NCBI RefSeq assembly: GCF_014107495.1
Contig: NZ_CP041969.1
Coordinates: forward strand, 3,707,501 to 3,771,500
Direction: 5' to 3'
Length of the DNA stretch: 64,000 nt
Origin: Cohnella cholangitidis
Lineage (GTDB): Bacteria > Bacillota > Bacilli > Paenibacillales > Paenibacillaceae
In this document: positions 34,027 to 43,512 of the stretch, piece by piece
Position numbering within the stretch: the stretch's first letter is position 1
Layout of the letters: each line of letters begins with the position of its first letter
Program-made: the position numbers and the translations under genes
The notes under the pieces: model-generated
Database searches by the model: none
Told to the model about the DNA's origin: nothing
What the model saw: only the letters and a program-made list of their open reading frames with translations

Positions 34027-34055
34027 AGTGTAGCACACGAGCGGCCTACTGGCAA
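34027..34055 (-). promoter_or_regulatory. Promoter of hflX
   Basis: On the minus strand TTGCCA and TACACT are 17 bases apart. Transcription would start near 34020 and give a leader of about 370 bases, which contains the attenuator. Confidence 0.6.
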
Positions 34056-34163
34056 AGCTTCGATTTCAAAGTCGACGAAACCCGCTCTAATTCAAACACG
34101 TATAAAATGGGATAATAAAACGATGACGCACTATTTAAGCGGATCTAAGAGAGGAAGTTCAAC

Positions 34164-35294
34164 GTGAATAAATCCAAAAGCCGATCGTTGCTGGCGGGTA
34201 TCGGCGTGTTTCTGTTAGCGAAATTCAAATGGGCGATCGCGTTGCTGAAATGGACGAAATTCGGCGGTACGTTCATTTCTATGATGGTAAGCTTGGGGGC
34301 TTACGCGGCTATCTACGGATGGAAATTCGGCGTTGCCCTCGTTTATTTGATATTCGTCCACGAGATGGGACATCTTATCGCCGCCAAGCGCAAGGGAATT
34401 CCGATGTCTCCGGCCTTCTTCATCCCGTTCGTCGGTGCCATGGTATCCATGAAGGAGAGGCCGCGGGATGCGGCCACCGAAGCTTATTTGGCTTATGGCG
34501 GTCCGCTTGCGGGACTGATTTCGTTCCTGCCTGCCGTCGTGCTGTACGAGACGACCGGGGAACCGTTCTGGGCATTAGTCGTTTTCCTAGGCGCGTTCCT
34601 TAACCTGTTTAACTTAATTCCGATTTCTCCGTTAGACGGGGGCAGAATCGTCTCCGTGCTCTCGACGAAAATCTGGTTCGTCGGACTGCTCGCATTGGGC
34701 GTCGTCGTCGCGATTTCTCCGAGTCCGTTTTTGTTCTTCATTATTTTGATAGGTCTGTTCTCTTGGTGGAGTCGCGCCAAGGAAAATTACCAAGGCTCCG
34801 TGATGGCTTACGAAAGGGAGAAGCTTGCCGAGTACCGTTCCGCCATTCTGCAATGGCCGAATCTGTCGAGTACTTGGACGATCAAACAAACTTTATCGTC
34901 CCAAGCCGACGCCGCCAAGCAGAAGGAAGCCGGCATGCCCAAGCGGCTCATTCCGTTCTTGCACGATGAAGAGCGGCTTGCCCGCGACCAAGCGAAAATG
35001 GATCAACGCTACGCAAGCATGGCCCTTTCCCTTATTCAAGAGTGGGAGCATCAACCGGTGCAATACGAGGAGGCCGACCCTTCGCGCCCGATTCCTTCCA
35101 GGCTGCTTGAAGACGCGATAGAAAAGGCGGACGAGAGAATCAAGCTGCTCGACGTCGAGATCCGGCACTTCCGGACCTATTATAAAGCGCCTGCTTCCGT
35201 GAAGTGGAAAGTGCTCGCGGCTTACCTGCTGCTGGCCGGCGTATTATCCGCGTTCATGTGGTACGGTCATCGGATTATGGAATTATATCGATAA
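34164..35294 (+). CDS. Site-2-protease-like (M50) membrane metalloprotease
   Basis: A 376-aa membrane protein. The zinc site is VHEMGHLIAA (HExxH, residues about 68-72) and the second ligand motif is NLIPISPLDGGRI (residues about 150-162). After the membrane part, a soluble region of about 130 residues is charged and helical, and a final membrane helix lies near 350-370. Such proteins cleave membrane-bound substrates, but no partner is evident. GTG start with GAGGAAG at 34151-34157. A terminator follows. Confidence 0.87.
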   Translation: MNKSKSRSLLAGIGVFLLAKFKWAIALLKWTKFGGTFISMMVSLGAYAAIYGWKFGVALVYLIFVHEMGHLIAAKRKGIPMSPAFFIPFVGAMVSMKERPRDAATEAYLAYGGPLAGLISFLPAVVLYETTGEPFWALVVFLGAFLNLFNLIPISPLDGGRIVSVLSTKIWFVGLLALGVVVAISPSPFLFFIILIGLFSWWSRAKENYQGSVMAYEREKLAEYRSAILQWPNLSSTWTIKQTLSSQADAAKQKEAGMPKRLIPFLHDEERLARDQAKMDQRYASMALSLIQEWEHQPVQYEEADPSRPIPSRLLEDAIEKADERIKLLDVEIRHFRTYYKAPASVKWKVLAAYLLLAGVLSAFMWYGHRIMELYR

Positions 35295-35312
35295 TTGTCG
35301 GCATAGATGCAA

Positions 35313-35345
35313 GACGCTTTTCCCTCTACGGGAAAGCGTCTTTTT
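35313..35345 (+). terminator. Terminator after the M50 protease
   Basis: GACGCTTTTCCC and GGGAAAGCGTC form a stem with one bulged T, followed by five T's. Confidence 0.85.
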
Positions 35346-35466
35346 GTCATGCGCAACGGAATTTTTTTGGATAGTTAACTTTAGTAAATCGATTTCCGGA
35401 GTTTCTCTCCCTACAATGGAAGGGAGTATGTGGACAAGGAATGACAGATTTCGCGGAGGGATGATC

Positions 35467-38400
35467 ATGAAACGCTTCATTAGACTTTTTATGTGTTTCG
35501 CCGTACTACTCGGGGCGATACCTTTCATTCAGATGAAAACGACGACCGCGGCGGCGGAATACGTCGTGGCTCCCCGGATCGCTACCGGCTACTATCATAG
35601 CCTTGTGCTGGTTACGGACGGAACCGTATACGGCTGGGGACAGAACACGGAGGGACAACTGGGAATAGGCACGATTTCGGGGAAGAACGTGCCGGTAAAA
35701 GTCAAAAATCTGGATCGCGTGAAGTCGATCGCGACCGGCATCCGAAGCAGTTACGCGATAAAGGAAGACGGCACGCTTTGGGCATGGGGAATGAACGGTA
35801 ACGGCCAATTGGGAGACGGAACGACGATTACCCGAACGGAGCCGGTTCAAATTACGGGAATTCCAAGCGGAGTCAAGTCGTTATCGACAGGCATTGGTTA
35901 CCATACCCTGGCTATCGACAACGACGGCAACGTATGGGCTTGGGGAACGAACAGCGGCGGGGAATTGGGGGACGGTACGACGATTCAACGGAATTCTCCC
36001 GTTAAAATAGCCGGTCTGGACGACGTAGTCGCGGTCGCCGCCGGCGGTTGGCACAGCCTCGCCGTGAAGTCCGACGGAACCGTCTGGACGTGGGGGAATA
36101 ACGAATACGGAGAATTGGGCGACGGGACGAAGATCTCGCGTTCTACGCCGCAACAGATCGGCATTAGCGGCGTAAAGTCGGTGTCCGCGGGCAATAACCA
36201 CAGTCTCGCGGTCAAGGAAGACGGAACCGTATGGAGCTGGGGAAGAAATACTTGGGGAATGCTGGGCGACAGCACCGGTTATGATCGACTGACGCCGGTT
36301 CAGACCAGTCTAGTTAGCGACGTCAAGGCCGTCGTAGGCGGCGGTAACCATAGCTACGCCGTAACGAATGGCGGGAAGGTATGGGCTTGGGGAGTGAATA
36401 CGCAAGGCCAGATCGGGGACGGAACGTGGGAATGGCGTTATACGCCGGTGGAGATCACGACGCTCTCGGACATCGAAATGCTCGGCGCCGGCGGCTTTAA
36501 CGGGATCGCGATGGAAAAAGACGGAACGGTATGGGTCTGGGGGTTTAATGCGAGCGGGGAACTGGGCGACGGCACGGCCGAGGAGCGTCGGATTCCCGTC
36601 ATCAATAAATCCGTGGCGGACTTGACGTCTCCTACCATCGTCGACCCGGCGATTACCGCTGCCGATATTACGCAAACGGCGGTTACCCTGTCTTGGACGC
36701 CGGCGACCGATAATCTAAGCAAGCAGAATGAACTGGAATATCGGATATATCGCGTTGCGAGCAGTAATCCGGGGACGGTCAGCGCGATCGAATCCAGCGG
36801 AACCCCGCTCGGTGCCTATGAGGCTAATATTAACACGAAACAAATAACGGGATTATTCGGCGGACAAACGTACCATTTCGCGATTCTCGTGAAGGATAAG
36901 GCGGGCAAGAAAAGCGCCTATCAGAAGAAAACGGTTAAGATGTTACCGGTCCCCACCTATGTCGTTATCTATGAGGGCAACGGAGAGACCGGAGGCGAAC
37001 CTCCCATTGATTCTTATGAATATTGGGTAGATGAAATGGCTGAAGTTCTGGGAAATACGGACGCATTGGAGAAAACGGGATTTACGTTCGGAGGCTGGAA
37101 CACGCAACGGGACGGGAAAGGAACGGATTACGCGGCGGGGTCCACCCTCATCATGCCTGCAAGCGACGTCGTTCTCTTCGCGAAATGGATCCCCGGTCCG
37201 GATACGACCGCTCCGACGGTTAACGCCTATTCGCCATTGCAAGATGCGGCGGATGTCCCCGTTCATAAGCCGTTGACCTTGGGCTTTGACGAGGACGTAA
37301 CGCCGGTTGCGGGTAAATATATTATCGTTAAAAATTCGGATGGCAGTTTATTCGAGACGATTGCGGCGACGGATACGAATAAGGTTACGGTCTCGGGCTC
37401 CACGGTAACGATAAGTCCGACGGTTCCGTGGAATCGGTCGTCCGATTATGTCGTACGGATCGAACCGGGAGCTTTCGCGGATGAAGCGGGCAATGCTTAC
37501 GCGGGAATTTCGGACGATACGACTTGGAGATTCTCAAGCGCGGCGGAAGCGGTAGTGCCTGGAGATGACGCAACGTTAGGTTCTCTTAGCTTAAAGTCGA
37601 ACAATAACGTGCTTATCGGGCTGGATCCTTTGTTCGCGCGGGAAACGTCGAGCTACAGGGTAAACGTGGCTTACGATGTAACATCGGTCTCGGTTACGGC
37701 TGCCACTTACGATAGTCGCGCAAGCGTGACGGCGAGCGTATACGGAAGTTCCAACGATCCGACCAAGGGGCCTATTCTATTGAACGGAGGGCAGCCGAGC
37801 GAGCAGCTGCAGCTAGTTGAAGGGATTAACCGGATCGAGCTGGGCGTGAGGGCAGAGGATGGGACGAGCAATAAATATACGATTTCCGTAACCAGGGCAA
37901 CCGCTCCGTCCGTTCCCGGAACTAACCCTGGAACCGGATCCGGATCCGGACCTGGATCTGCGCCGGAGGCGCCCGCGGAGCCCTCCACGAAAGTGTCCAT
38001 AAGCGGACAAGCCCTGAAGGGGCTAGTATCGGAAAGATCGGTTGTAGAGAATGGCTCTAACCGGTTAATCTTAACGGTAAATACGGCGGCTTTCTTGGAG
38101 AGGCTGGCCAAGGAAAAGGAGACGCCTTCCATTGTCATCGCATCGGAAACTCCCGGCTCGAACGCGGTCGTTCTGGAGTTGACCGGAGACGTCGTTCAAG
38201 CTTTGGGGGCTAAGGAAGCGATTCTGGAGATCCGCACTGCCAACGGAAGCTATAGGCTGCCGGCGGCCCTTGTGCCAATCGATTCTTTAACCGGGCGGTT
38301 TGGCGCAGCGGGCGACACGGCTAAAGTGACCTTCCGTATCGAGATTACGCAGCTCGGCGTGGCCGAGTTCGCGAATCTGCGGTTGATCGGATCGCCCGTG

Positions 38401-39216
38401 GAATTCAGGATTACCGCCGCATACGGAGCAAGAGAAGCGGAATTGGATAAGTTCGGCGCTTACGTGGAAAGAACGATTCCGATTTCCGCAGGCGCCGGCG
38501 CCGATCGGATCACGACGGCGGTCGTGTTAGAAGCGGACGGATCGGTTAGGCACGTACCGACTTTGATCGCCGATAGGGACGGCAAGAGCGTAGCGGTCAT
38601 TCGAAGCTTAACGAATAGCAAGTATGCCCTGATCTGGCACCCCGTCGCCTTCGGCGACGTAGAAGGGCATTGGTCGCAGGCCGAGGTGAACGACCTCGCT
38701 TCCCGCATGGTCGTGAGCGGCAAACGGGGCGATCGGTACGATCCTTCGGCGGCGATCACCCGAGCGGAATTCACGGCAATCTTAGTGAGAGCGCTAGGTT
38801 TGTCCGATCAGGGAGAGGCGGCCCGATTCAAGGATGTTCCTTCGGGTGCATGGTATCTGGGAGCCGTGGGGAAAGCGCTGGAGTACGGCATCGTCAAGGG
38901 AGGAACGGGAGATCGCTTCAATCCCGATCAGGCCATTACCCGAGAGGAAGCGGCATCGATGATCGCGAGCGCGATGCGGTTAACGGGTTTAAGCGCCGAC
39001 CTGGATGACTCGGCGACGGCAACCGCTTTAGCTCCGTTCGAGGATAGGGATTCCGTCAGTGGCTGGGCGAAGGAAGCAATGGCTGCGGCCATAGACAAGG
39101 GGCTGCTTAAGGGTAACGATTCGAAATTGATGCCTAAGAGCTCAATCACCAGGGCGGAGACCGCCATCCTCGTTCACAGACTGTTAGAGAAATCTAAGTT
39201 CATCAATTCAAACTAG
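35467..39216 (+). CDS. SLH-anchored surface protein with RCC1 repeats
   Basis: A 1249-aa exported protein. In order: signal peptide (1-30); seven RCC1-like blades, each with a motif like DGTVWAWGxNxxGELGDGT (about 35-410); a fibronectin-III-like domain (to about 520); a Listeria-Bacteroides repeat with GFTFGGWNTQRDG (about 530-600); an Ig-like Big_5 domain (about 605-715); a cadherin-like beta-sandwich (about 725-835); a Pro/Gly/Ser linker; an unassigned domain; and three SLH domains that bind the cell-wall polymer (about 1060-1245). ATG 35467 follows GGAGGG. The RCC1 propeller suggests protein or ligand binding outside the cell. Confidence 0.88.
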   Translation: MKRFIRLFMCFAVLLGAIPFIQMKTTTAAAEYVVAPRIATGYYHSLVLVTDGTVYGWGQNTEGQLGIGTISGKNVPVKVKNLDRVKSIATGIRSSYAIKEDGTLWAWGMNGNGQLGDGTTITRTEPVQITGIPSGVKSLSTGIGYHTLAIDNDGNVWAWGTNSGGELGDGTTIQRNSPVKIAGLDDVVAVAAGGWHSLAVKSDGTVWTWGNNEYGELGDGTKISRSTPQQIGISGVKSVSAGNNHSLAVKEDGTVWSWGRNTWGMLGDSTGYDRLTPVQTSLVSDVKAVVGGGNHSYAVTNGGKVWAWGVNTQGQIGDGTWEWRYTPVEITTLSDIEMLGAGGFNGIAMEKDGTVWVWGFNASGELGDGTAEERRIPVINKSVADLTSPTIVDPAITAADITQTAVTLSWTPATDNLSKQNELEYRIYRVASSNPGTVSAIESSGTPLGAYEANINTKQITGLFGGQTYHFAILVKDKAGKKSAYQKKTVKMLPVPTYVVIYEGNGETGGEPPIDSYEYWVDEMAEVLGNTDALEKTGFTFGGWNTQRDGKGTDYAAGSTLIMPASDVVLFAKWIPGPDTTAPTVNAYSPLQDAADVPVHKPLTLGFDEDVTPVAGKYIIVKNSDGSLFETIAATDTNKVTVSGSTVTISPTVPWNRSSDYVVRIEPGAFADEAGNAYAGISDDTTWRFSSAAEAVVPGDDATLGSLSLKSNNNVLIGLDPLFARETSSYRVNVAYDVTSVSVTAATYDSRASVTASVYGSSNDPTKGPILLNGGQPSEQLQLVEGINRIELGVRAEDGTSNKYTISVTRATAPSVPGTNPGTGSGSGPGSAPEAPAEPSTKVSISGQALKGLVSERSVVENGSNRLILTVNTAAFLERLAKEKETPSIVIASETPGSNAVVLELTGDVVQALGAKEAILEIRTANGSYRLPAALVPIDSLTGRFGAAGDTAKVTFRIEITQLGVAEFANLRLIGSPVEFRITAAYGAREAELDKFGAYVERTIPISAGAGADRITTAVVLEADGSVRHVPTLIADRDGKSVAVIRSLTNSKYALIWHPVAFGDVEGHWSQAEVNDLASRMVVSGKRGDRYDPSAAITRAEFTAILVRALGLSDQGEAARFKDVPSGAWYLGAVGKALEYGIVKGGTGDRFNPDQAITREEAASMIASAMRLTGLSADLDDSATATALAPFEDRDSVSGWAKEAMAAAIDKGLLKGNDSKLMPKSSITRAETAILVHRLLEKSKFINSN

Positions 39217-39235
39217 TTCCTTTAGCGGCCGAACG

Positions 39236-39288
39236 GCCGTCCCGAACTCCCTTGGCAGAGAGGCCATAAGGGTTCGGGACGGCTTTTT
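39236..39288 (+). terminator. Terminator after the surface protein
   Basis: GCCGTCCCGAAC pairs perfectly with GTTCGGGACGGC and is followed by T's. The loop is 25 bases. Confidence 0.85.
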
Positions 39289-39433
39289 ATTATGATTGAT
39301 CTACCGTAAGACCTAGGCGCGGATAGGCAGAAAAATAATGTTTAGGAGACGATTTCCTTATCGAGTGGTACAATAGGTTCAGTGACGAACGCAGACGTAG
39401 GACAAGACTACCAAACCGTCAGGGTGAGCTAAC

Positions 39434-39634
39434 ATGGAACTGATTAATTGCAACAGGTGCGGGAAACTACAAGTTCAAAGGCCGGATACGCTTTGCAAGG
39501 AATGCCAGCAGCTCTATGTTGCCGAGGCTCTTATTGTTAAGGAATATATTAAAATGAACCCCGGTGCTACGATAATGGATTTAGTCCAACATACGGGGTA
39601 CACCCTGAAAAGGATCAAAGAGATTCTCCGGTAA
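39434..39634 (+). CDS. Small zinc-ribbon protein, YvyF-like
   Basis: A 66-aa protein with two cysteine pairs (CNRCG and CKECQ), then a helical part ending in a short helix-turn-helix-like GATIMDLVQHTGYTLKRIKEIL. This matches the layout of the small flagellar-operon protein YvyF/TIGR03826, but no flagellar genes are nearby. It probably binds zinc and perhaps nucleic acid. SD AGGGTGAG lies six bases before the ATG. A terminator follows. Confidence 0.75.
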   Translation: MELINCNRCGKLQVQRPDTLCKECQQLYVAEALIVKEYIKMNPGATIMDLVQHTGYTLKRIKEILR

Positions 39635-39645
39635 CGGAGTCACCG

Positions 39646-39689
39646 ACACCCTCGGCTTGGCGCTTTCGCGCCTGGCCGGGGGTGTTTTG
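39646..39689 (+). terminator. Terminator after the zinc-ribbon gene
   Basis: A long GC-rich hairpin (ACACCCTCGGC with GCCGGGGGTGT, inner GGCGC/GCGCC) is followed by a short T-run. It also covers the 3' side of the convergent AhpD-like gene. Confidence 0.8.
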
Positions 39690-39706
39690 TTAGAAGCGGG
39701 TTGTAT

Positions 39707-40111
39707 TCAGCAAAAGCACTCCGGTCCCTTAGCGGAGAGATCCGAAGAAGGTTCGTCTGCCGACGAATCAGCATGGTTGCCCGGTACGCCGTCGAACGCG
39801 TTCAAGGCATGCGTGGCATGGCTGAGTATGGCTCCTGCCCGGGTAGATGCGGCGACCAATACCGCTTCGACGATTTCTTCCCGCGTACCTCCGAGCTCCT
39901 TGTATTTCTTGACGTGGACGTCGATGCAATAAGGGCACCCCGTCAGGTGGGCGACGGCGATGGCGATGAGCTCTTTCGTTTTCAAAGGAATGGCGTCGGA
40001 GGCGTGGTATACGTTCTTTTCGAAGGTTAAAAAGGAATTGGCGGTTTGCGGGGCAAGCCGAACAAGCTCGGGTATCCGTTTCAGGTTATCGGGCGTGTAG
40101 TAAGGTTTCAT
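39707..40111 (-). CDS. AhpD/CMD-family protein
   Basis: A 134-aa carboxymuconolactone-decarboxylase-like protein. The redox-active CPYCIDVHVKKYKELGGT motif (CxxC then His) marks the AhpD-like branch, which acts as a peroxidase-linked disulfide reductase. Its C-terminal 25 residues are Ser/Glu-rich and probably disordered. SD GGAGAGG. It is 73 bases downstream of a Crp/Fnr gene and may be its target. Confidence 0.85.
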   Translation of the reverse strand: MKPYYTPDNLKRIPELVRLAPQTANSFLTFEKNVYHASDAIPLKTKELIAIAVAHLTGCPYCIDVHVKKYKELGGTREEIVEAVLVAASTRAGAILSHATHALNAFDGVPGNHADSSADEPSSDLSAKGPECFC

Positions 40112-40184
40112 TAGTATCCTCTCCTATTCGTTCAATCGTCGTTCTATACGCGATTGTAAGGGGAGAACGGCAAATCTTCCGTGA

Positions 40185-40868
40185 CTAAGTCACGTTTGCC
40201 CGTTTCGAGAGCCGTTGCAGGCTGCCGCCGTCCAATAGGACGATCTGTCCTCGCTTTAAGGCGATCGCTCCGGATTTCGCGAAGCTCTTCAACGTACGCG
40301 TGACGACTTCGCGGGCGGTCCCGAGTTCGATGGCTATTTTTTCGTGAGTGATCCATAAGGTATCGGATTGCAACGCATGGAATCGGGAGAGCAGATAGTC
40401 CGAAAGTCGGAGAGGAATCGACTGGAACGTTACTTGTTCCAGCAGCGTCGTGACGTCGATGATCCGACCCATCATTTGCTTATACACGAATTGCCGAACC
40501 GGCTGGAGAGAGTCCATCCAACCTCGGAACAAGGGAACGGGGATCAATAGCACCTCCGTAGGCTCTTCGACCTGCACGGACGCCTCGTATTCCGTCTCCC
40601 CTAGAATGCTGGCCAGCATGAGCGAGCAGCATTGACCGCCATTTACGCGATAGAGCGTCATTTCTCGGCCGGAAGAGGGGCATATTTTGAATATTCGAAC
40701 GCTGCCGCCGACGATGAACATCGTATGCCGAAAAATATGGCCTTCTTGGATCGCGTGGGGAGTAGAGGAATCGATAGAGAGTAATTCCGCGTTGACCCAA
40801 TGCTCGTTCGGAACGGATTGGAAGCAAGGGAATAAAAGCTTAATCCGATCAAGATGATGGTAATCCAT
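40185..40868 (-). CDS. Crp/Fnr-family transcriptional regulator
   Basis: A 227-aa regulator with a cyclic-nucleotide-binding-like beta-barrel (residues about 15-130) and a winged helix at the C terminus (WITHEKIAIELGTAREVVTRTLKSF). The N terminus lacks the FNR cysteine cluster, so an iron-sulfur switch is not supported. SD AAAGGAG about ten bases from the ATG. It probably controls itself and the AhpD-like gene in response to a redox or small-molecule signal. Confidence 0.87.
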   Translation of the reverse strand: MDYHHLDRIKLLFPCFQSVPNEHWVNAELLSIDSSTPHAIQEGHIFRHTMFIVGGSVRIFKICPSSGREMTLYRVNGGQCCSLMLASILGETEYEASVQVEEPTEVLLIPVPLFRGWMDSLQPVRQFVYKQMMGRIIDVTTLLEQVTFQSIPLRLSDYLLSRFHALQSDTLWITHEKIAIELGTAREVVTRTLKSFAKSGAIALKRGQIVLLDGGSLQRLSKRANVT

Positions 40869-41079
40869 AAGCTGCGTGCTCCTTTAGGAGATGAACTATG
40901 TAGACATTATTCGCGAATCCCTTACAATATCCTCCATTCGTCTTGGATGACTATAGCGGTGACCGGGGTAACTGGTCATGTGACTTCGGCTCGTTATAGG
41001 ATTGTAAGAGCTTAGGAATATGCGTTGGGATGACGGTCATGAAGGTCTCAAGCGCATCCTTGATGGAGGGATATTCGAA

Positions 41080-41559
41080 ATGGAAGCGAAAGTGGGTATA
41101 AGGATGATTTTGGCGTTATCGGTTACGATCGTGATGGCAGTGACGGGTTGTACGGGCAACAATATTAAACTCGAAGGTTCCGGCGATAAGGGCAGCCTGA
41201 CTTACAAGACGGAGGACGGAAATGAAATCACGCTTTCCAGCAAAGGGGAGGTGCCGGAAGGATTCCCGTCCGAAATTCCGCTACCGGGCGGCATGGACGT
41301 GACGGCCTCCACCCACAGCGAGAATTCGGGCAACTATACGGTGTCGGTCGAGATCGAGAAGCCTTTCGACGATGTGCTGAAGATTTACCGGGATTACATT
41401 AAGGATGCGGGATATACGCAAACGTTGGAAATGAAAGAAGAAGGCTATTACATGTATTCGGGCACTCGCGGAGACGAGTTGTTTATGATTACGTTCAACC
41501 AAGATCAAGAAAACAAAAAACTCGTAACGGGAGCTCTTGTCTACGAGAAGAAACCTTGA
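41080..41559 (+). CDS. Lipoprotein of unknown function
   Basis: A 159-aa lipoprotein. The signal is short and ends in a lipobox VTGC near residue 22. The mature part has a short beta-rich segment with FPSEIPLPGGMDVTAS and then a region like small DUF-type domains (VSVEIEKPFDDVLKIYRDYIKDAGY). I do not know a function. ATG 41080 follows GGAGGG at 41065-41070, so the open frame upstream is not needed. It precedes the tetR gene but with its own promoter space. Confidence 0.75.
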   Translation: MEAKVGIRMILALSVTIVMAVTGCTGNNIKLEGSGDKGSLTYKTEDGNEITLSSKGEVPEGFPSEIPLPGGMDVTASTHSENSGNYTVSVEIEKPFDDVLKIYRDYIKDAGYTQTLEMKEEGYYMYSGTRGDELFMITFNQDQENKKLVTGALVYEKKP

Positions 41560-41592
41560 ACCTTGATAGCGCGGCTTGAATAGGTTACAATT

Positions 41593-41610
41593 AGACCAAC
41601 CGGTCGGTCT
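41593..41610. promoter_or_regulatory. TetR operator at the tetR promoter
   Basis: AGACCAACCGGTCGGTCT is a near-perfect 18-bp palindrome directly before the tetR SD. A close copy lies before the MFS gene, which supports a real site for this regulator. Confidence 0.75.
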
Positions 41611-41623
41611 AAGGTGGTGCATC

Positions 41624-42232
41624 ATGGTTAAAGGACGCTCTGACGGCGAAGAAACGAAGAAACGGATTACGAATAAGGCGAAGCATCTGTTTATCCAGAA
41701 AGGCTACGGAGCGGTTACGATGAACGAGGTGTGCGAGGAGGCCGGCGTAAGCAAAGGCAGCCTGTATCACCATTTTCCGAGCAAGGATGAGCTTTTCCTG
41801 TTTGTGATCGAGGAAGACTCGGAGCATTGGCAGAACGAATGGAACAAGAAGCGGGCGACTCTGAACGGAATCGAAGAGCAAATGTACGCTTTGGCGGAGC
41901 ATTATGCCAACGACTTTCAGAATCCGTTGTTGAAGGCGATGGAGGAATTTTCCCGGAGCCGGGTCATTACCGACGATGTTTTCGAACGCGTGCTGCGGAT
42001 CGGCAATAATAGCTCGCAAGCGTGTCGCGACGTGCTTCGCGAAGGAATGGAGAGCGGCGATTTCGCGGAAGCCGATCTGGATGAGCAAGTGTTGATCGTG
42101 AGCAGCATGTTCGAAGGTCTAGGCAAAATTTATTATATGATCGATCGCGAGCAAGAACAGAATAAAGTAAGAGATTATTATGAGAAAGCAGTCCGGCTTA
42201 TGTTGGACGGAATTCGCGCCAAAGCAAAGTAA
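41624..42232 (+). CDS. TetR/AcrR-family transcriptional repressor
   Basis: A 202-aa repressor: the N-terminal helix-turn-helix reads ITNKAKHLFIQKGYGAVTMNEVCEEAGVSKGSLYHHF, and the rest is an all-helical ligand-binding domain. ATG 41624 follows AAGGTGG. It is followed by an MFS exporter whose promoter carries the same palindrome, so it likely represses both in the absence of a drug ligand. Confidence 0.92.
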   Translation: MVKGRSDGEETKKRITNKAKHLFIQKGYGAVTMNEVCEEAGVSKGSLYHHFPSKDELFLFVIEEDSEHWQNEWNKKRATLNGIEEQMYALAEHYANDFQNPLLKAMEEFSRSRVITDDVFERVLRIGNNSSQACRDVLREGMESGDFAEADLDEQVLIVSSMFEGLGKIYYMIDREQEQNKVRDYYEKAVRLMLDGIRAKAK

Positions 42233-42263
42233 GAGCTTGGCGCCTCTTTTTTCACTATTAATT

Positions 42264-42281
42264 AGACCGGATGGTCGGTCT
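42264..42281. promoter_or_regulatory. TetR operator before the MFS gene
   Basis: AGACCGGATGGTCGGTCT matches the site at 41593-41610 in most positions and lies 20 bases before the MFS start. Confidence 0.7.
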
Positions 42282-42300
42282 ACTAAGGGAGAGGGTAAAA

Positions 42301-43512
42301 ATGCTTTTGAAAAACCGCACGTTCCGTATTATCCTCGTATCCGATCTATTGCAGCAGCTCGCGATATGGATACGTAACATGGCGTTATTATTCTTCATCA
42401 TGGATCAGACAAAGGGAGATCCGGCAGCCGTTTCGCTGTTATCTCTTCTGGAGTATGCGCCGATATTCATATTTTCCATCGTCGGCGGGTTATTCGCGGA
42501 CAGGTGGAATCCTAAGCGCACGATGATTGCAGGAGACATTCTCAGCGCGGCGTCGATCGGCATTATTATCGTGCTTGTGGCAAACGACGGCTGGCAAGCG
42601 ATATACGCCGCCGTATTCGTCTCCGCCGTGCTTAGCCAATTCTCCCAGCCTTCATCGGCCAAAGTATTCAAGGAACATATCCCGGAAGAGCATGTTCCGG
42701 GGGCTATCGGAATTACGCAAAGCCTCTCTTCCTTATTTCTGATCTTAGGCCCGATAGCGGGCACGGGAATCTATCAATGGGCGGGATTGACCGCTTCCTT
42801 GGCCGTATTGCCGGCGCTGTTCCTCCTCTCCGCGTTAATTCTATCGTTCCTGCCCAGAAGCGAAACCGTCAACAATGAAGAGAAGACGACTCTCCGGGAG
42901 GATTTGTCCGAAGGGATCCGGTTCATCCGATCGGATAAAAGTCTCCTCCGCTTATTCGCGGCGTTCTCGATGATCGGACTGGCGGCAGGGCTAGTCAATC
43001 CTCTGGAAATCTTCATCGTGACGGAAAGGCTCGGTTTATCCCAAGAGAAGTTGCAGTGGTTCGCGGCAGCGGACGGCGCAGGGTTATTGATCGGGGCATT
43101 GGTTGCGGCCGGATTCACGGGTTTGCTGAAGGTTCGTTATCTTTTTCCTGTCGCCATCATCTTTCTTAGTCTGACCTTTGTCGTGGAGGCTTTGTCCGTA
43201 TGGCCGCTCTTAACGGGGGCTTTCCGTTTCTTGAACGGGATCATGCTGGCAATCGTCAATACGGCGGTGGGCAGCTATGTCATTACGAAGATCCCGCAAA
43301 CCATGGTAGGTAGAGTAAACGGGATCGTCACGCCGTTATTCATGGGAGCGTTGCTTATCGGGACTTCGGTATCGGGGATGTGGAGTTCCGTCGCGGGAGT
43401 TATTCCCGTTTATCTAGGCGCTGCGGTTATTTGCATGATTTCCGTCCTGCCGTCGTTGAAAATCCATTTGCATAGAGACCATCCGGCAGAGGAGAAAAGC
43501 GCGCATGCCTAA
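42301..43512 (+). CDS. MFS transporter, likely drug exporter
   Basis: A 403-aa protein with twelve predicted membrane segments, of the MFS_3 (macrolide/enterobactin exporter-like) type. The motif A region is VGGLFADRWNPKRTMI. ATG 42301 follows AAGGGAGAGGG; the longer open frame starts inside the operator and is unlikely. It is under the TetR operator and overlaps the next gene by eight bases. Confidence 0.88.
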   Translation: MLLKNRTFRIILVSDLLQQLAIWIRNMALLFFIMDQTKGDPAAVSLLSLLEYAPIFIFSIVGGLFADRWNPKRTMIAGDILSAASIGIIIVLVANDGWQAIYAAVFVSAVLSQFSQPSSAKVFKEHIPEEHVPGAIGITQSLSSLFLILGPIAGTGIYQWAGLTASLAVLPALFLLSALILSFLPRSETVNNEEKTTLREDLSEGIRFIRSDKSLLRLFAAFSMIGLAAGLVNPLEIFIVTERLGLSQEKLQWFAAADGAGLLIGALVAAGFTGLLKVRYLFPVAIIFLSLTFVVEALSVWPLLTGAFRFLNGIMLAIVNTAVGSYVITKIPQTMVGRVNGIVTPLFMGALLIGTSVSGMWSSVAGVIPVYLGAAVICMISVLPSLKIHLHRDHPAEEKSAHA

